Origin: Desulfobulbus propionicus
GTDB lineage: Bacteria; Desulfobacterota; Dissulfuribacteria; Dissulfuribacterales; DYOW01
Assembly (NCBI GenBank): GCA_020720325.1
Contig: DYOW01000008.1
Span: 1-42,556, forward strand
DNA: 42,556 nucleotides
Reading direction: 5' to 3'
Below, piece by piece: positions 9,365 through 18,883 of the stretch. Position 1 is the stretch's first letter. Every line of letters begins with the position of its first letter. The notes beneath the pieces were generated by a model. It was not told where the DNA came from. It saw only the letters and a program-made list of their open reading frames with translations, and ran no database searches. Both the position numbers and the translations under genes were made by a program.

Positions 9365-9609
9365 AATGCTGCTTTTTCTATAATATTGATGTCAAGGTTC
9401 TGAATAACAGGCAAATCAAGATTGCTTTTTAGACGGAAAATAATCCATTCCTCAAATGTCTCCCTTAATTCCTCCCTGCACTTTTCAAGGGTTTCTGCCC
9501 TACCCCATACACCCTGAACACCTGGAATTTCAGCCCAGAAAGCGCCTTCATCTTCAATTATTTCATAATGAGCTATTTCCATTGCCTTTTGAATATATTC
9601 TGTAAGCAT
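9361..9609 (-). CDS. hicB: HicB-family antitoxin
   Basis: YEIIEDEGAFWAEIPGVQGVWGRAETLEKCREELRETFEEWI; overlaps the hicA start by 4 nt. Confidence 0.87.
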   Translation of the reverse strand: MLTEYIQKAMEIAHYEIIEDEGAFWAEIPGVQGVWGRAETLEKCREELRETFEEWIIFRLKSNLDLPVIQNLDINIIEKAAL

Positions 9610-9657
9610 AATAACTCCGTTATATATTTATGGGAAGCTCTAAAATATGTATTTTGA

Positions 9658-9723
9658 GATTGCTTCGCTACCTTTCGCAATGACTGATATTGTCATTGCA
9701 AGGAACATTGTGTCGAAGCAATC
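9658..9723. repeat. dispersed palindromic (MITE/REP-like) element, copy A
   Basis: gattgcttcg…cgcaatgac / gtcattgc…cgaagcaatc inverted arms; outer ctctaaaa/ttttagag extend it to about 9634-9737. Confidence 0.75.
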
Positions 9724-9847
9724 TAATTTTTAGAGGTTGCCTTAATTTACCTTCATAAATAAGTCTCAATTTGAAATGGGATTCTTTTTAAAATTATATA
9801 ATAATATAAGATAACTTAAAATATAATTTAAATCAAAATTAAATATT

Positions 9848-11662
9848 TTAATCTTCTTTGCTGCTCTTTTTAGGTCTTTTGCCTGACTCAAGCATCTTTT
9901 TTCTTAATCTTATGTTAGTTGGAGTAACCTCTATAAGCTCATCACCCTCAATCCATTCCATAGCGCCTTCAAGTGTCATTAATCTTGGTGGGATAAGCAC
10001 AAGGTGTTCATCAGTGCCCGATGCCCTCATATTGGTTAATTTCTTTTCCCTTGTGATATTTACATCAAGGTCTGTGTCCCTGTTATGCTCTCCAACAATC
10101 ATACCCTCATACACTTCAATAGTCGCATCAAGAAACATAACGCCTCTTGGCTGAAGATGAAAAATAGCATATGCGGTTGTCTTTCCCTTTCTGTCGGACA
10201 CAAGCGCGCCAGATGGTCTGTGTGTGATTTTCCCTTGCCATGGTTCATATCCGTCAAAAAGTGTGTTTAATATTCCTGTGCCTTTTGTCTCTGTTAAAAA
10301 CATTGACCTGAATCCAAGAAGTCCCCTTGAAGGGATTCTGAATTCCATCCTTACTCTTCCTGTGCCTGGATTAGACATTTTCATAAGTTTTCCACGCCTG
10401 CTGCCTAAATTTTGTGTGACAACCCCCATAAACTCCTCAGGGCAATCCACAACCGCGATCTCCACAGGCTCCATAAGCTGACCGTCTTTTTCCTTTGAAA
10501 TTATCTCGGGTTTTGCAATGCTTAGCTCAAAACCTTCTCTTCTCATTGTTTCAATAAGAATGGCAAGCTGGAGCTCACCCCTTCCCATAACCCTGAAGGC
10601 ATCAGCGCTCACTTCTTCCATTTTTAAGCTTACATTATGCAAAAGCTCTTTTTCAAGCCTTGCTCTGAGATGACGGGAGGTGACAAATTTTCCTTCTTTT
10701 CCAGAAAAAGGCGAGGTATTTACTGAAAAAGTCATTGCGATTGTGGGTTCATCAACTTTAATCCTCTTTAATGGTTTGGGATTTTCAATATCAAGAATAG
10801 TATCGCCAATGCTGACCTCATCAATTCCTGCAATCGCAATAATATCTCCGGCGCTTAAGCTTTCTGTCTCAATCCTCTGCAAACCTTCATGGGTATATAT
10901 AACGCTTGCCTTAACCGGTATTATGCCCTCTTCCTTTGATATTCCAACACGGTCGCCTCTTTTTATAGTTCCGTTAAATATTCTGCCCACACATAGCTTT
11001 CCAAGATAGTCACTATAATCAAGATTGGTTATTAAAATCTGTAGCGGCGCCTTGACATCACCCTTAGAAGGTGGAATTGTCTCAATGATCGCATCAAAAA
11101 GCGGTCTTAAATCAGTGGAATCATCACCTATTTTTTTATGAGCGACACCTTTTTTTGCATTTGTGTAAAGAACTGGAAATTCAAGCTGCTCTTCAGTGGC
11201 ATCAAGGTCTATAAAAAGATCATAAACTTCATTTAACACCTCATCTGCCCTGGCATCCTGCCTGTCAATTTTATTTATTACAAGAATCGGCTGAAGTTTT
11301 AATCTTAATGCCTTGCTTAACACGAATCTTGTCTGGGGAAGAGGACCTTCAGCAGCGTCAACAAGGAGAACAACGCCGTCAACAACGCTTAAAGCTCTTT
11401 CCACCTCGCCGCCAAAATCGGCATGGCCCGGTGTGTCCATTATATTTATCTTTATATCATTAAAAAAAATAGAGGTGTTTTTTGCAAGAATTGTAATGCC
11501 TCTTTCCCTTTCAAGGGCATTGGAGTCCATTACCCTTTCATTAACCTTTTGATTATCCCTGAATGTTCCGCTCTGCCATAACATAGCATCCACAAGTGTG
11601 GTTTTTCCATGGTCAACATGGGCAATAATGGCAATATTCCTGTATGGAAGAATCTGACTCAT
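9848..11662 (-). CDS. typA: translational GTPase TypA/BipA
   Basis: [60 protein letters not shown]; full-length EF-G-like. Confidence 0.96.
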   Translation of the reverse strand: MSQILPYRNIAIIAHVDHGKTTLVDAMLWQSGTFRDNQKVNERVMDSNALERERGITILAKNTSIFFNDIKINIMDTPGHADFGGEVERALSVVDGVVLLVDAAEGPLPQTRFVLSKALRLKLQPILVINKIDRQDARADEVLNEVYDLFIDLDATEEQLEFPVLYTNAKKGVAHKKIGDDSTDLRPLFDAIIETIPPSKGDVKAPLQILITNLDYSDYLGKLCVGRIFNGTIKRGDRVGISKEEGIIPVKASVIYTHEGLQRIETESLSAGDIIAIAGIDEVSIGDTILDIENPKPLKRIKVDEPTIAMTFSVNTSPFSGKEGKFVTSRHLRARLEKELLHNVSLKMEEVSADAFRVMGRGELQLAILIETMRREGFELSIAKPEIISKEKDGQLMEPVEIAVVDCPEEFMGVVTQNLGSRRGKLMKMSNPGTGRVRMEFRIPSRGLLGFRSMFLTETKGTGILNTLFDGYEPWQGKITHRPSGALVSDRKGKTTAYAIFHLQPRGVMFLDATIEVYEGMIVGEHNRDTDLDVNITREKKLTNMRASGTDEHLVLIPPRLMTLEGAMEWIEGDELIEVTPTNIRLRKKMLESGKRPKKSSKED

Positions 11663-11860
11663 AAAACCTCGCTAATTAATATTAATTGGATAGAAATTAT
11701 AAAACCTTGTCAAAATTTGAAAATACTTTTTTTATAAAAACACCCTGAATTAAATATATTACCATATAAATATAATTTTACAAATTAATTAAAAGGGGTA
11801 TAATCTAAAATTTAACTTTTTATATTTGGAATTGTTAATTTAGTATCGTTTGTGACTTAA

Positions 11861-11924
11861 GATTGCTTCGCTCGCAATGGCAAACCTACTCTGTCATTGC
11901 GAGGAACGCAGTGACAAAGCAATC
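11861..11924. repeat. dispersed palindromic (MITE/REP-like) element, copy B
   Basis: gattgcttcg…cgcaatg / gtcattgcgaggaac…aaagcaatc; outer gttaattt/aaattaac extend the symmetry. Confidence 0.75.
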
Positions 11925-12008
11925 TAAAATTAACGTCTGGAACATATATCAATACTTAATTAACAAAACCTGATATTTTAATTATTTTTAATAACGGAGT
12001 TTATTAAC

Positions 12009-13934
12009 ATGGGCTTAACTGTTGCAGAAAAAATCATTTCCAAACATATCACAGAGGGCGAAATCACAAAAAGCTCACCAATTTCAATAGAAATAGATCA
12101 AACACTTACACAAGATGCCACTGGCACAATGGCATATCTTGAATTTGAAGCTATGGGCATACCAAGAGTAAAAACAGAGGTTTCAGTAAGTTATGTTGAT
12201 CATAATCTATTGCAATCTGATTTTAGAAACCCAGACGACCACCTCTTTTTACAATCAATCGCAAAAAAATACGGCATTTATTTTTCAAAACCCGGAAACG
12301 GCATTTGTCATCAGGTTCATCTTGAGAGATTTGCCTGTCCCGGAAAAACACTTTTAGGTTCTGACAGTCATACCCCCACCTGCGGAGGCATGGGCATGAT
12401 TGCAATGGGCGCCGGAGGTCTTGATGTGGCAATGGCTATGGCCGGGATACCATTTAATCTCATAATGCCAAAAATTATTGGTGTAAAACTTACAAGCTCA
12501 TTACAACCCTGGGTAAGCGCAAGGGATGTGATTCTTGAGCTTTTAAGAAGACTCACGGTAAAGGGGGGAGTTGGAAAGATTTTTGAATACTTTGGAGAAG
12601 GCGTTAAGACCCTCACTGTTCCTGAAAGGGCCACAATTTGCAATCTTGGCGCTGAACTCGGCGCAACAACCTCCATTTTTCCATCAGATGAAATGACAAA
12701 AAAATTCCTTGTCGCACAGGACAGGGAAAAAGACTGGCAGGAACTCATTGCTGATAATGATGCCCAATATAATGAAATAATAGAAATTGATCTTTCTCAG
12801 TTAGAACCATTGATAGCCTGTCCTTCGGCGCCGGATAAAGTACAAAAAGTAAGTGATGTTGCGGGTCAAAAGGTTTCTCAGGTTATTGTAGGTTCATGCG
12901 CAAATTCATCATATTATGACCTTGCTATGGTTTCAAATGTTTTACAGGGAAGGAGCATACATGGTGATGTCAGCTTTGAAATTAATCCCGGCAGCAAACA
13001 GGTTCTTGAAAATCTTGAGGAAAACGGACTATTAAAAAATCTTATAAAGGCTGGCTCAAGGATACATCAATCAGGGTGTCTCGGCTGTATTGGAATGGGA
13101 CAGGCTCCTGCAACAGATTCAATTTCATTAAGAACAGTTACGAGAAACTTTCCCGGAAGAAGCGGCACAAAAAACGATCAGGTATATTTATGCAGTCCAC
13201 AAACCGCGGTTGCCTCTGCATTATCGGGAAAAATAACCGATCCAAAGGATTTGGGCGCTATGCCTGAGGTGGAGCTTCCGGAAAAATTTGTAATAAATGA
13301 CAATATGATAGTTCCTCCTTCTGAAAACGCTGATATTAAAATAATAAGAGGACCGAACATCAAGCCCCTTCCTGAGTTTGATCCGCTTCCTGAGGAGATA
13401 ACCGCAACAGTTTTATTAAAAGTTGGTGATAATATAACCACCGATCATATTATGCCTGCAGGAAGCCATATACTCCCGCTAAGAAGCAATATCCCTTCAA
13501 TAAGCCAGTATGTGTTTAATTCCATTGATCCTGAATTTCCTCAAAAAGCCCTTGCTTATACTTTTGTGGCAATTCTTGGAGGTGAAAATTATGGACAGGG
13601 TTCATCAAGGGAACATGCAGCCCTTGCCCCGCGCTATCTGCATGTCAGGATAAAAATTGCCAAATCATTCGCAAGGATACACAAGGCAAACCTTATAAAT
13701 TTTGGAATAATCCCTCTTACATTAAGCAATCCTGATGATTATGACAAAATAGCTTTAAATTCAACTATAAATATCAAAAATATAAGAACCTTATTGCTTT
13801 CAGGGTCAAATGAGGTATCTGTGGCAGTAAATGAAACAGACCATTTTACCTTAAATGCTGACTTTTCAGAAAGAGATAGAAAAATCCTTGCCGCAGGGGG
13901 ATTGCTTTCCTGGGCAAGACTTGAAATTTTATAG
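12009..13934 (+). CDS. aconitate hydratase (641 aa)
   Basis: LLGSDSHTPTCGGMGMIAMGAGGLDVA, VGSCANSSYYD, HQSGCLGCIGMGQAP, GDNITTDHIMPAG, GGENYGQGSSREHAALAP. Confidence 0.93.
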   Translation: MGLTVAEKIISKHITEGEITKSSPISIEIDQTLTQDATGTMAYLEFEAMGIPRVKTEVSVSYVDHNLLQSDFRNPDDHLFLQSIAKKYGIYFSKPGNGICHQVHLERFACPGKTLLGSDSHTPTCGGMGMIAMGAGGLDVAMAMAGIPFNLIMPKIIGVKLTSSLQPWVSARDVILELLRRLTVKGGVGKIFEYFGEGVKTLTVPERATICNLGAELGATTSIFPSDEMTKKFLVAQDREKDWQELIADNDAQYNEIIEIDLSQLEPLIACPSAPDKVQKVSDVAGQKVSQVIVGSCANSSYYDLAMVSNVLQGRSIHGDVSFEINPGSKQVLENLEENGLLKNLIKAGSRIHQSGCLGCIGMGQAPATDSISLRTVTRNFPGRSGTKNDQVYLCSPQTAVASALSGKITDPKDLGAMPEVELPEKFVINDNMIVPPSENADIKIIRGPNIKPLPEFDPLPEEITATVLLKVGDNITTDHIMPAGSHILPLRSNIPSISQYVFNSIDPEFPQKALAYTFVAILGGENYGQGSSREHAALAPRYLHVRIKIAKSFARIHKANLINFGIIPLTLSNPDDYDKIALNSTINIKNIRTLLLSGSNEVSVAVNETDHFTLNADFSERDRKILAAGGLLSWARLEIL

Positions 13935-13940
13935 TAATTT

Positions 13941-13982
13941 ATGAAATTTAGTGAGCTTATAAGGCTGCTTGAAAAAAAGTGA
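13941..13982 (+). pseudogene. 13-codon ORF MKFSELIRLLEKK*, possible hicA 5' remnant or coupled leader
   Basis: The peptide matches the usual HicA N-terminal consensus; its TGA overlaps the downstream GTG start (GTGA). Confidence 0.35.
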
Positions 13983-14818
13983 TATTTATCCAGACTGCCC
14001 TTTTTTGTGAGGCAAAACCTTTTATTGAGCAACTGTCATTAAAAAAAAATACCAGGATACATGAATTTCCTGTTTATGAAAATCCTGATATAAGCCTCAT
14101 TATATCAGGAGCTGGAAAAATAAAGGCAGCTATTGCCACTGTATTTCTCCTTAAAAACAGGTCAAATAAAGGGGATTTTTTCATAAACATCGGGATGTGC
14201 GGGACATTTGCAAAGGATATTAAAACCGGAGCTATTATTTATCTTTCCAAGATTATTGATCTTGATACTGAAAGGACATATTTTCCTGAAATGCTCTGGA
14301 AACATCATTTTATTGAAGGCACACTGGCTACATCTTCAAAGGTCATTACAAAAATGCCAGAGGATGTTTTATGGGATTTTGTTGATATGGAAGCTAGCGG
14401 AGTTTATGAGGCAACGTCATTTTTTCTGCCTCTTTCATCAATTATTTTCTTAAAGGTTGTGTCTGACAATCTGACTGACCCAAACCATGATAAAATTACA
14501 GAAGAATTTATTAAGGATTTGATACAGAAAAAATCCGGCTTGATTATGGATTTTATAAAAAAGATTCAAGAATCAAATCAAATAAAAGATAACCATGATA
14601 TATTGTCTGAAGAAGAATTATCTCTTCTTAACACTATTTCCGAAAGACTCAGGCTTACCACAACAATGACCATTGAAATAAAGAAATACGCACTTTATTT
14701 TAAAAGAAATAATGGCAGTCTGACTGACGCGCTTTCTCCATTCCTTGAAAAAAGTGTAAAATCAAAATATGAAGCAAAAAAAGAATATAATTTATTAAAA
14801 AATGTCCTTTCTCAATAG
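13979..14818 (+). CDS. MTA/SAH-nucleosidase/phosphorylase-like protein with helical C-terminal extension; GTG start
   Basis: ISGAGKIKAA, NIGMCG, VDMEASGVYEA and KVVSDN keep the Glu and Asp motifs of the nucleosidase/phosphorylase superfamily. Confidence 0.72.
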   Translation: MIFIQTALFCEAKPFIEQLSLKKNTRIHEFPVYENPDISLIISGAGKIKAAIATVFLLKNRSNKGDFFINIGMCGTFAKDIKTGAIIYLSKIIDLDTERTYFPEMLWKHHFIEGTLATSSKVITKMPEDVLWDFVDMEASGVYEATSFFLPLSSIIFLKVVSDNLTDPNHDKITEEFIKDLIQKKSGLIMDFIKKIQESNQIKDNHDILSEEELSLLNTISERLRLTTTMTIEIKKYALYFKRNNGSLTDALSPFLEKSVKSKYEAKKEYNLLKNVLSQ

Positions 14819-15800
14819 TAAATTTTCCCACATATATATTGAAAAAGGTATTGAAAATGCCAGACTAACTCATCAGATTATTAACCGGCTTCCAAAAGCA
14901 AATGTCATCTTCATTAAACACCATAAAGATGTATTTTGCAGGTCTGGTCAGGATTTTTCACTACAGAAAAAATCTCAAAAAATTATACTTGCGGAAAAAA
15001 AATCTAATTTTTTATACAAGGGATCAGAATTTTGTCCAAATTACGGTGAAAAAGAATTTTATTACACCACACCTGTCCTAAACTGCATTTATAATTGCGA
15101 ATACTGCTTTTTACAGGGTATGTGCGCCTCAGGAAATATTGTAATCTTTGTTAATCAGGAGGATTTTTTTAAGGAAATTAAAACAGAAATCCATGATAAA
15201 AAAATCTATCTCGCCATTTCATATGAAACGGATTTGCTTGCCATTGAATGGTTAACAGGAATTGTTAGTAAATGGCTTGACTTTGCCACTGAAAATCCTG
15301 ATATAACCATTGAAATCAGGACAAAAAGCCCTTTTACAGAACCTTTTTCATATATGCTTAATCCCTTAAAAAATATTATAATTTCATGGACAATTTCGCC
15401 TGATTTTATAATAAATAACTATGAAAAAGACACCCCTCCACTACACACAAGAATAAAGGCTATATCTAAACTTATTGCTAAGGGATGGAATGTGAGGATC
15501 TGCATTGACCCTATAATATATGTTGAAAATTGGCAGACACATTACAAAGACTGCATTGAAACAGTTTTTAACACCATAAATCAGGGTAAAATTCATGATG
15601 TTACCCTTGGTGTGTTCAGGATGAGTAAAGAGACATTAAAAAATGCAAGGAAAAAGAATCCACAATCTCATATTTTAGGCTATCCTTTTTTGCTAGAAAA
15701 CAGTTCTTACACTTACCCCGGATCTTTACGTCAAACTTTGCTTGAATTTGTTTATAATGAAACCCAAAAATTTATAGAAAAAGAAAAAATTTTTGTTTAA
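14802..15800 (+). CDS. radical SAM protein of the spore photoproduct lyase (SPL) family
   Basis: TPVLNCIYNCEYCFLQG gives CX3CX2C followed by FLQ; TIEIRTKSP…IISWTISP…RIKAISKLIAKGWNVRICIDPII. Confidence 0.82.
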   Translation: MSFLNSKFSHIYIEKGIENARLTHQIINRLPKANVIFIKHHKDVFCRSGQDFSLQKKSQKIILAEKKSNFLYKGSEFCPNYGEKEFYYTTPVLNCIYNCEYCFLQGMCASGNIVIFVNQEDFFKEIKTEIHDKKIYLAISYETDLLAIEWLTGIVSKWLDFATENPDITIEIRTKSPFTEPFSYMLNPLKNIIISWTISPDFIINNYEKDTPPLHTRIKAISKLIAKGWNVRICIDPIIYVENWQTHYKDCIETVFNTINQGKIHDVTLGVFRMSKETLKNARKKNPQSHILGYPFLLENSSYTYPGSLRQTLLEFVYNETQKFIEKEKIFV

Positions 15801-15940
15801 CTTTTACATATAAGAATAGTTCTATATTTAGATAAAAAAAGAATTGAAATTTTACAAAAAAATACTTTTATCTTGAATATTTTTTCAGAGTAGATTAAGT
15901 ATATATTTATTTTTATTCTGTTATAAAAAGGGAACGCCTC

Positions 15941-16201
15941 ATGAAAAAAACTTTTTTATATCTTTCTTTTTTTTTATTATCAAATTTTGTAAGCTTAACC
16001 ATGTTATTTGCTGTAGATCAGGTCTGCCTGCAACAGTGTGACGGCATACATAGTGGCTGCATGTCAAAATGTCTCTCCCCTCATCCAACATATCGGTCAT
16101 GCAAGGCTGTATGCGATGCTAACAGGAATTTGTGTTTTAAACAATGCGGCAATTATGATGATACACAAAAAAAACTACAGGAAATGGACTCACAGAAATA
16201 A
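15941..16201 (+). CDS. small secreted cysteine-rich protein with four CX3C motifs
   Basis: N-terminal signal MKKTFLYLSFFLLSNFVSLTMLFA, then CLQQC, CMSKC, CKAVC, CFKQC. Confidence 0.75.
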   Translation: MKKTFLYLSFFLLSNFVSLTMLFAVDQVCLQQCDGIHSGCMSKCLSPHPTYRSCKAVCDANRNLCFKQCGNYDDTQKKLQEMDSQK

Positions 16202-16226
16202 TATTAAAATCAAGGAGGAACAAATT

Positions 16227-16544
16227 ATGTCAGACATAAAAATGCCTAAAAACTATACTAACATCCAGGAAAAATATCCAGAGGTTACAAAAGCTGTTGA
16301 AAATCTTGGAACTGCATTAAGACAGGCAGGGCCGCTTGATATAAAAACCAGTCATCTTATCCAGCTTGCAGCGGCAGCAAGCATCCATGCTGAAGGCTCA
16401 GTGCATAGCCATACAAAAAGGGCTATGGAAGCTGGCGCAACTCCTGAAGAAATTCGTCATTCAGTAATCCTTCTTATAAGCGCTATTGGTTTTCCATCTG
16501 TTGCAATGGCATTAAGCTGGGTTAATGATATTTTAGAAAAATAA
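16227..16544 (+). CDS. carboxymuconolactone decarboxylase (CMD/AhpD-like) family protein, 105 aa
   Basis: Start MSDIKMPKNY at 16227 after AAGGAGGA; LIQLAAAASIHAEGSVHSHTKRAMEAGATPEEIRHSVILLISAIGFP. Confidence 0.85.
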   Translation: MSDIKMPKNYTNIQEKYPEVTKAVENLGTALRQAGPLDIKTSHLIQLAAAASIHAEGSVHSHTKRAMEAGATPEEIRHSVILLISAIGFPSVAMALSWVNDILEK

Positions 16545-16556
16545 GACAGGAAAGAT

Positions 16557-17534
16557 TTAAGCGCTATAAAAAAAACTCTTTAACAAGTCTCTTATTTCAT
16601 TAATACTTGTTGCTCTGTGAATTTTATCTCTTATTGCCGATCCGTTTTCACTTCTCTTTGTGTGCCATGCAGCATGTTTTCTCGATAAAAAAACAGATAT
16701 CGGGTAATTATAATGGGATTCAATATTGTTAAGATGCTCTGTGATTATAAAAAATTTTTCTTCATTTGATGGCTCAGGTGATATCTCCCCTGTTTGCAGA
16801 TACTTAACTATACTATCAAACAGCCATGGTCTTCCGATAGCGCCCCTTCCCACCATAATACCGTCAGCCTGACTTGATTCAAGGCATTTTTTTGCGGTTT
16901 CTGGGGATATAATGTCACCATTTGCAATAACCGGGATTTTAACACGTTCCTTAACCTTTTTTATTTCCTCCCAGTTAGCTTGTCCTGAAAAAAACTGACT
17001 CCGTGTCCTACCATGAACAGTTATAAGGTCAACTCCATTATCCTCTGCAATTCTGGCAATTTCAGTATGTACAAAGCTTTTTTCATCCCATCCAAGCCTT
17101 ATTTTAATAGAAAGTGGTATTTTTATGGATTTTTTCACCTGTTTTATAATAATTTCTGCGAGTTTCAAATCCTTCAAGAGCGCTGCGCCGGAAAATGTTT
17201 TTATGACCTTTGATTGCGGACATCCCATGTTTATATCAATAATTGATGCCCCAAGGTCTTGAAATTTCATTGCTGAATCCCTCATAAATTCCGGATTGCT
17301 GCCCATTATCTGTATGGCAAAAGGTCTTTCTTCAGGGTAAAATTTTGCCATTTTTAGTGTTTTTTTATTTTCCCTGACCACAGCCTGGGTTGAAAGCATT
17401 TCGCTAAAGACCATTCCAACAGGAAATTTTTTAACTATCCTTCTAAATGGTCCGTCTGTGATTCCGGCAAGAGGGGCTAAAAAAACAGGGGGATTTATGG
17501 TAAGATTATGAATTTTTATGGCGTTTAGAGCCAT
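16557..17534 (-). CDS. dus: tRNA-dihydrouridine synthase
   Basis: PVFLAPLAGITDGPFRRI, DINMGCPQSKV, TVHGRTRSQFFSG, IPVIANGDI, GIMVGRGAIGRPW. Confidence 0.95.
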   Translation of the reverse strand: MALNAIKIHNLTINPPVFLAPLAGITDGPFRRIVKKFPVGMVFSEMLSTQAVVRENKKTLKMAKFYPEERPFAIQIMGSNPEFMRDSAMKFQDLGASIIDINMGCPQSKVIKTFSGAALLKDLKLAEIIIKQVKKSIKIPLSIKIRLGWDEKSFVHTEIARIAEDNGVDLITVHGRTRSQFFSGQANWEEIKKVKERVKIPVIANGDIISPETAKKCLESSQADGIMVGRGAIGRPWLFDSIVKYLQTGEISPEPSNEEKFFIITEHLNNIESHYNYPISVFLSRKHAAWHTKRSENGSAIRDKIHRATSINEIRDLLKSFFYSA

Positions 17535-17535
17535 T

Positions 17536-18393
17536 TTATTTTTTTTTTGAAAGAATGTAATTTAATATTTTGTAAATTAGATTAGCGCTTAAAAAATCTG
17601 CGCTGTGATATCCGGGTATCGGGCTTAATTCCATCACATCAAAACCCACAATTTTTGTGTTTTCTGACAAAGACTTAAGGATAAACAGCGCATCATGCCA
17701 CCCAAGCCCTCCTGGCGCCGGTGTTCCAACTGCGGGCATAATGGATGGATCAAGGCAGTCAAGATCAAAGGTAATATATGTCGGCAGGTCTTCAAGCTTG
17801 CTTAAAATAGCTTTTATTGAATCGTGTAAATTACCCACAACGTTTCTTGCAAAAAAAGGCAGGTTATCTTTTTCTTTTAAAAAAATCCATTCTTCTTCTG
17901 ACATTGCCCTGATGCCTATTTGTATGATATTGCCAAGGTCGTATACCCTTCGCATAACGCAACCATGATTAAATTTGCTTCCAAGATAAGTGTCCCTTAA
18001 ATCAGAATGGGCATCAAACTGGATAATATTCATACGTCCAAATTTTTCATAAAATGCCTTTATTGAGCCAATGCTTACGGAATGCTCCCCACCTATTGTC
18101 ACAACAAATTTATTTTCATTTAGCAGATCCGATACAACTTCCTGTATCTTTTTTAGCATATCTTCCACAGGAAGGAGCGGACCAATGCTATCATGGGTAT
18201 AGATACCATGCTTTGTAATATCAAGAAGGGTTTCTTCGTCAAAGGCTTCAAGTTGTGATGAGGCTAAAAATGTAGCTGTGGCGCCATCCCTGGAGCCAGC
18301 CTTATAGCTTGTAGTGGAATCAAATGAAACAGGGACAATGGCAATCTCTGCCATGTCCCTGCTATGATTTAAGTCAAAAAATTTTAATGACAT
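17536..18393 (-). CDS. speB: ureohydrolase: agmatinase or N1-aminopropylagmatine ureohydrolase
   Basis: GGEHSVSIG, FDAHSDLRD, TFDLDCLDPSIMPAVGTPAPGGL, FDVMELSP: metal-ligand motifs of the arginase/agmatinase family. Confidence 0.92.
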   Translation of the reverse strand: MSLKFFDLNHSRDMAEIAIVPVSFDSTTSYKAGSRDGATATFLASSQLEAFDEETLLDITKHGIYTHDSIGPLLPVEDMLKKIQEVVSDLLNENKFVVTIGGEHSVSIGSIKAFYEKFGRMNIIQFDAHSDLRDTYLGSKFNHGCVMRRVYDLGNIIQIGIRAMSEEEWIFLKEKDNLPFFARNVVGNLHDSIKAILSKLEDLPTYITFDLDCLDPSIMPAVGTPAPGGLGWHDALFILKSLSENTKIVGFDVMELSPIPGYHSADFLSANLIYKILNYILSKKK

Positions 18394-18404
18394 ATTATAA
18401 AAAT

Positions 18405-18842
18405 TTAAACAGAGATATGCTCCCTTTCTGCAGAAACAAAGTCCTGAACCTTTCTGATAACCTTTGGAAATTCAAGACCCCTGTCTATAAGCTTTATTTC
18501 CACTTTTTTGATATCAAAAATGCTCTTGATTCTCTCTATAGCGCCATGCACATCAAAATTTTTGCAGGAAAATATATCAAGGCTGAGATATAGCTTTTCT
18601 GGAAAGGTATGCACGCTTATATGGCTTTCAGCAATAAGCACAAATCCGGAAAGCCCCCAGTCTTCAGGAACAAGGCCTGAATACTTAAATACATATGGCG
18701 GCATAATCTTAGTCATACTAATCTCGCCTGGATAACGGCTTAAAAAGTCATAAATACCATTTAAATCTGTAAGTTTATTCTTATCACAACCGTATCCATC
18801 CATCATAAGATGCTGACCAAAACCGTATTCTATTTTTTCCAT
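18405..18842 (-). CDS. speD: S-adenosylmethionine decarboxylase proenzyme (start MEKIEYG at 18842)
   Basis: ESHISVHTFPE autocleavage motif; AGGAGGA upstream of the internal ATG supports the shorter start. Confidence 0.92.
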   Translation of the reverse strand: MEKIEYGFGQHLMMDGYGCDKNKLTDLNGIYDFLSRYPGEISMTKIMPPYVFKYSGLVPEDWGLSGFVLIAESHISVHTFPEKLYLSLDIFSCKNFDVHGAIERIKSIFDIKKVEIKLIDRGLEFPKVIRKVQDFVSAEREHISV

Positions 18843-18883
18843 CTGTTTAATCCTCCTTTTAAGGAAAAATTTTTTATTAATAT

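Noticed and set aside
13178-13441. 87-aa minus-strand ORF inside the aconitase gene, and many similar antisense ORFs in the track (e.g. 798-1262, 10224-10481, 29833-30141)
   Set aside because: All lie opposite well supported conserved genes and have low-complexity or shadow-frame composition; no independent evidence of coding.
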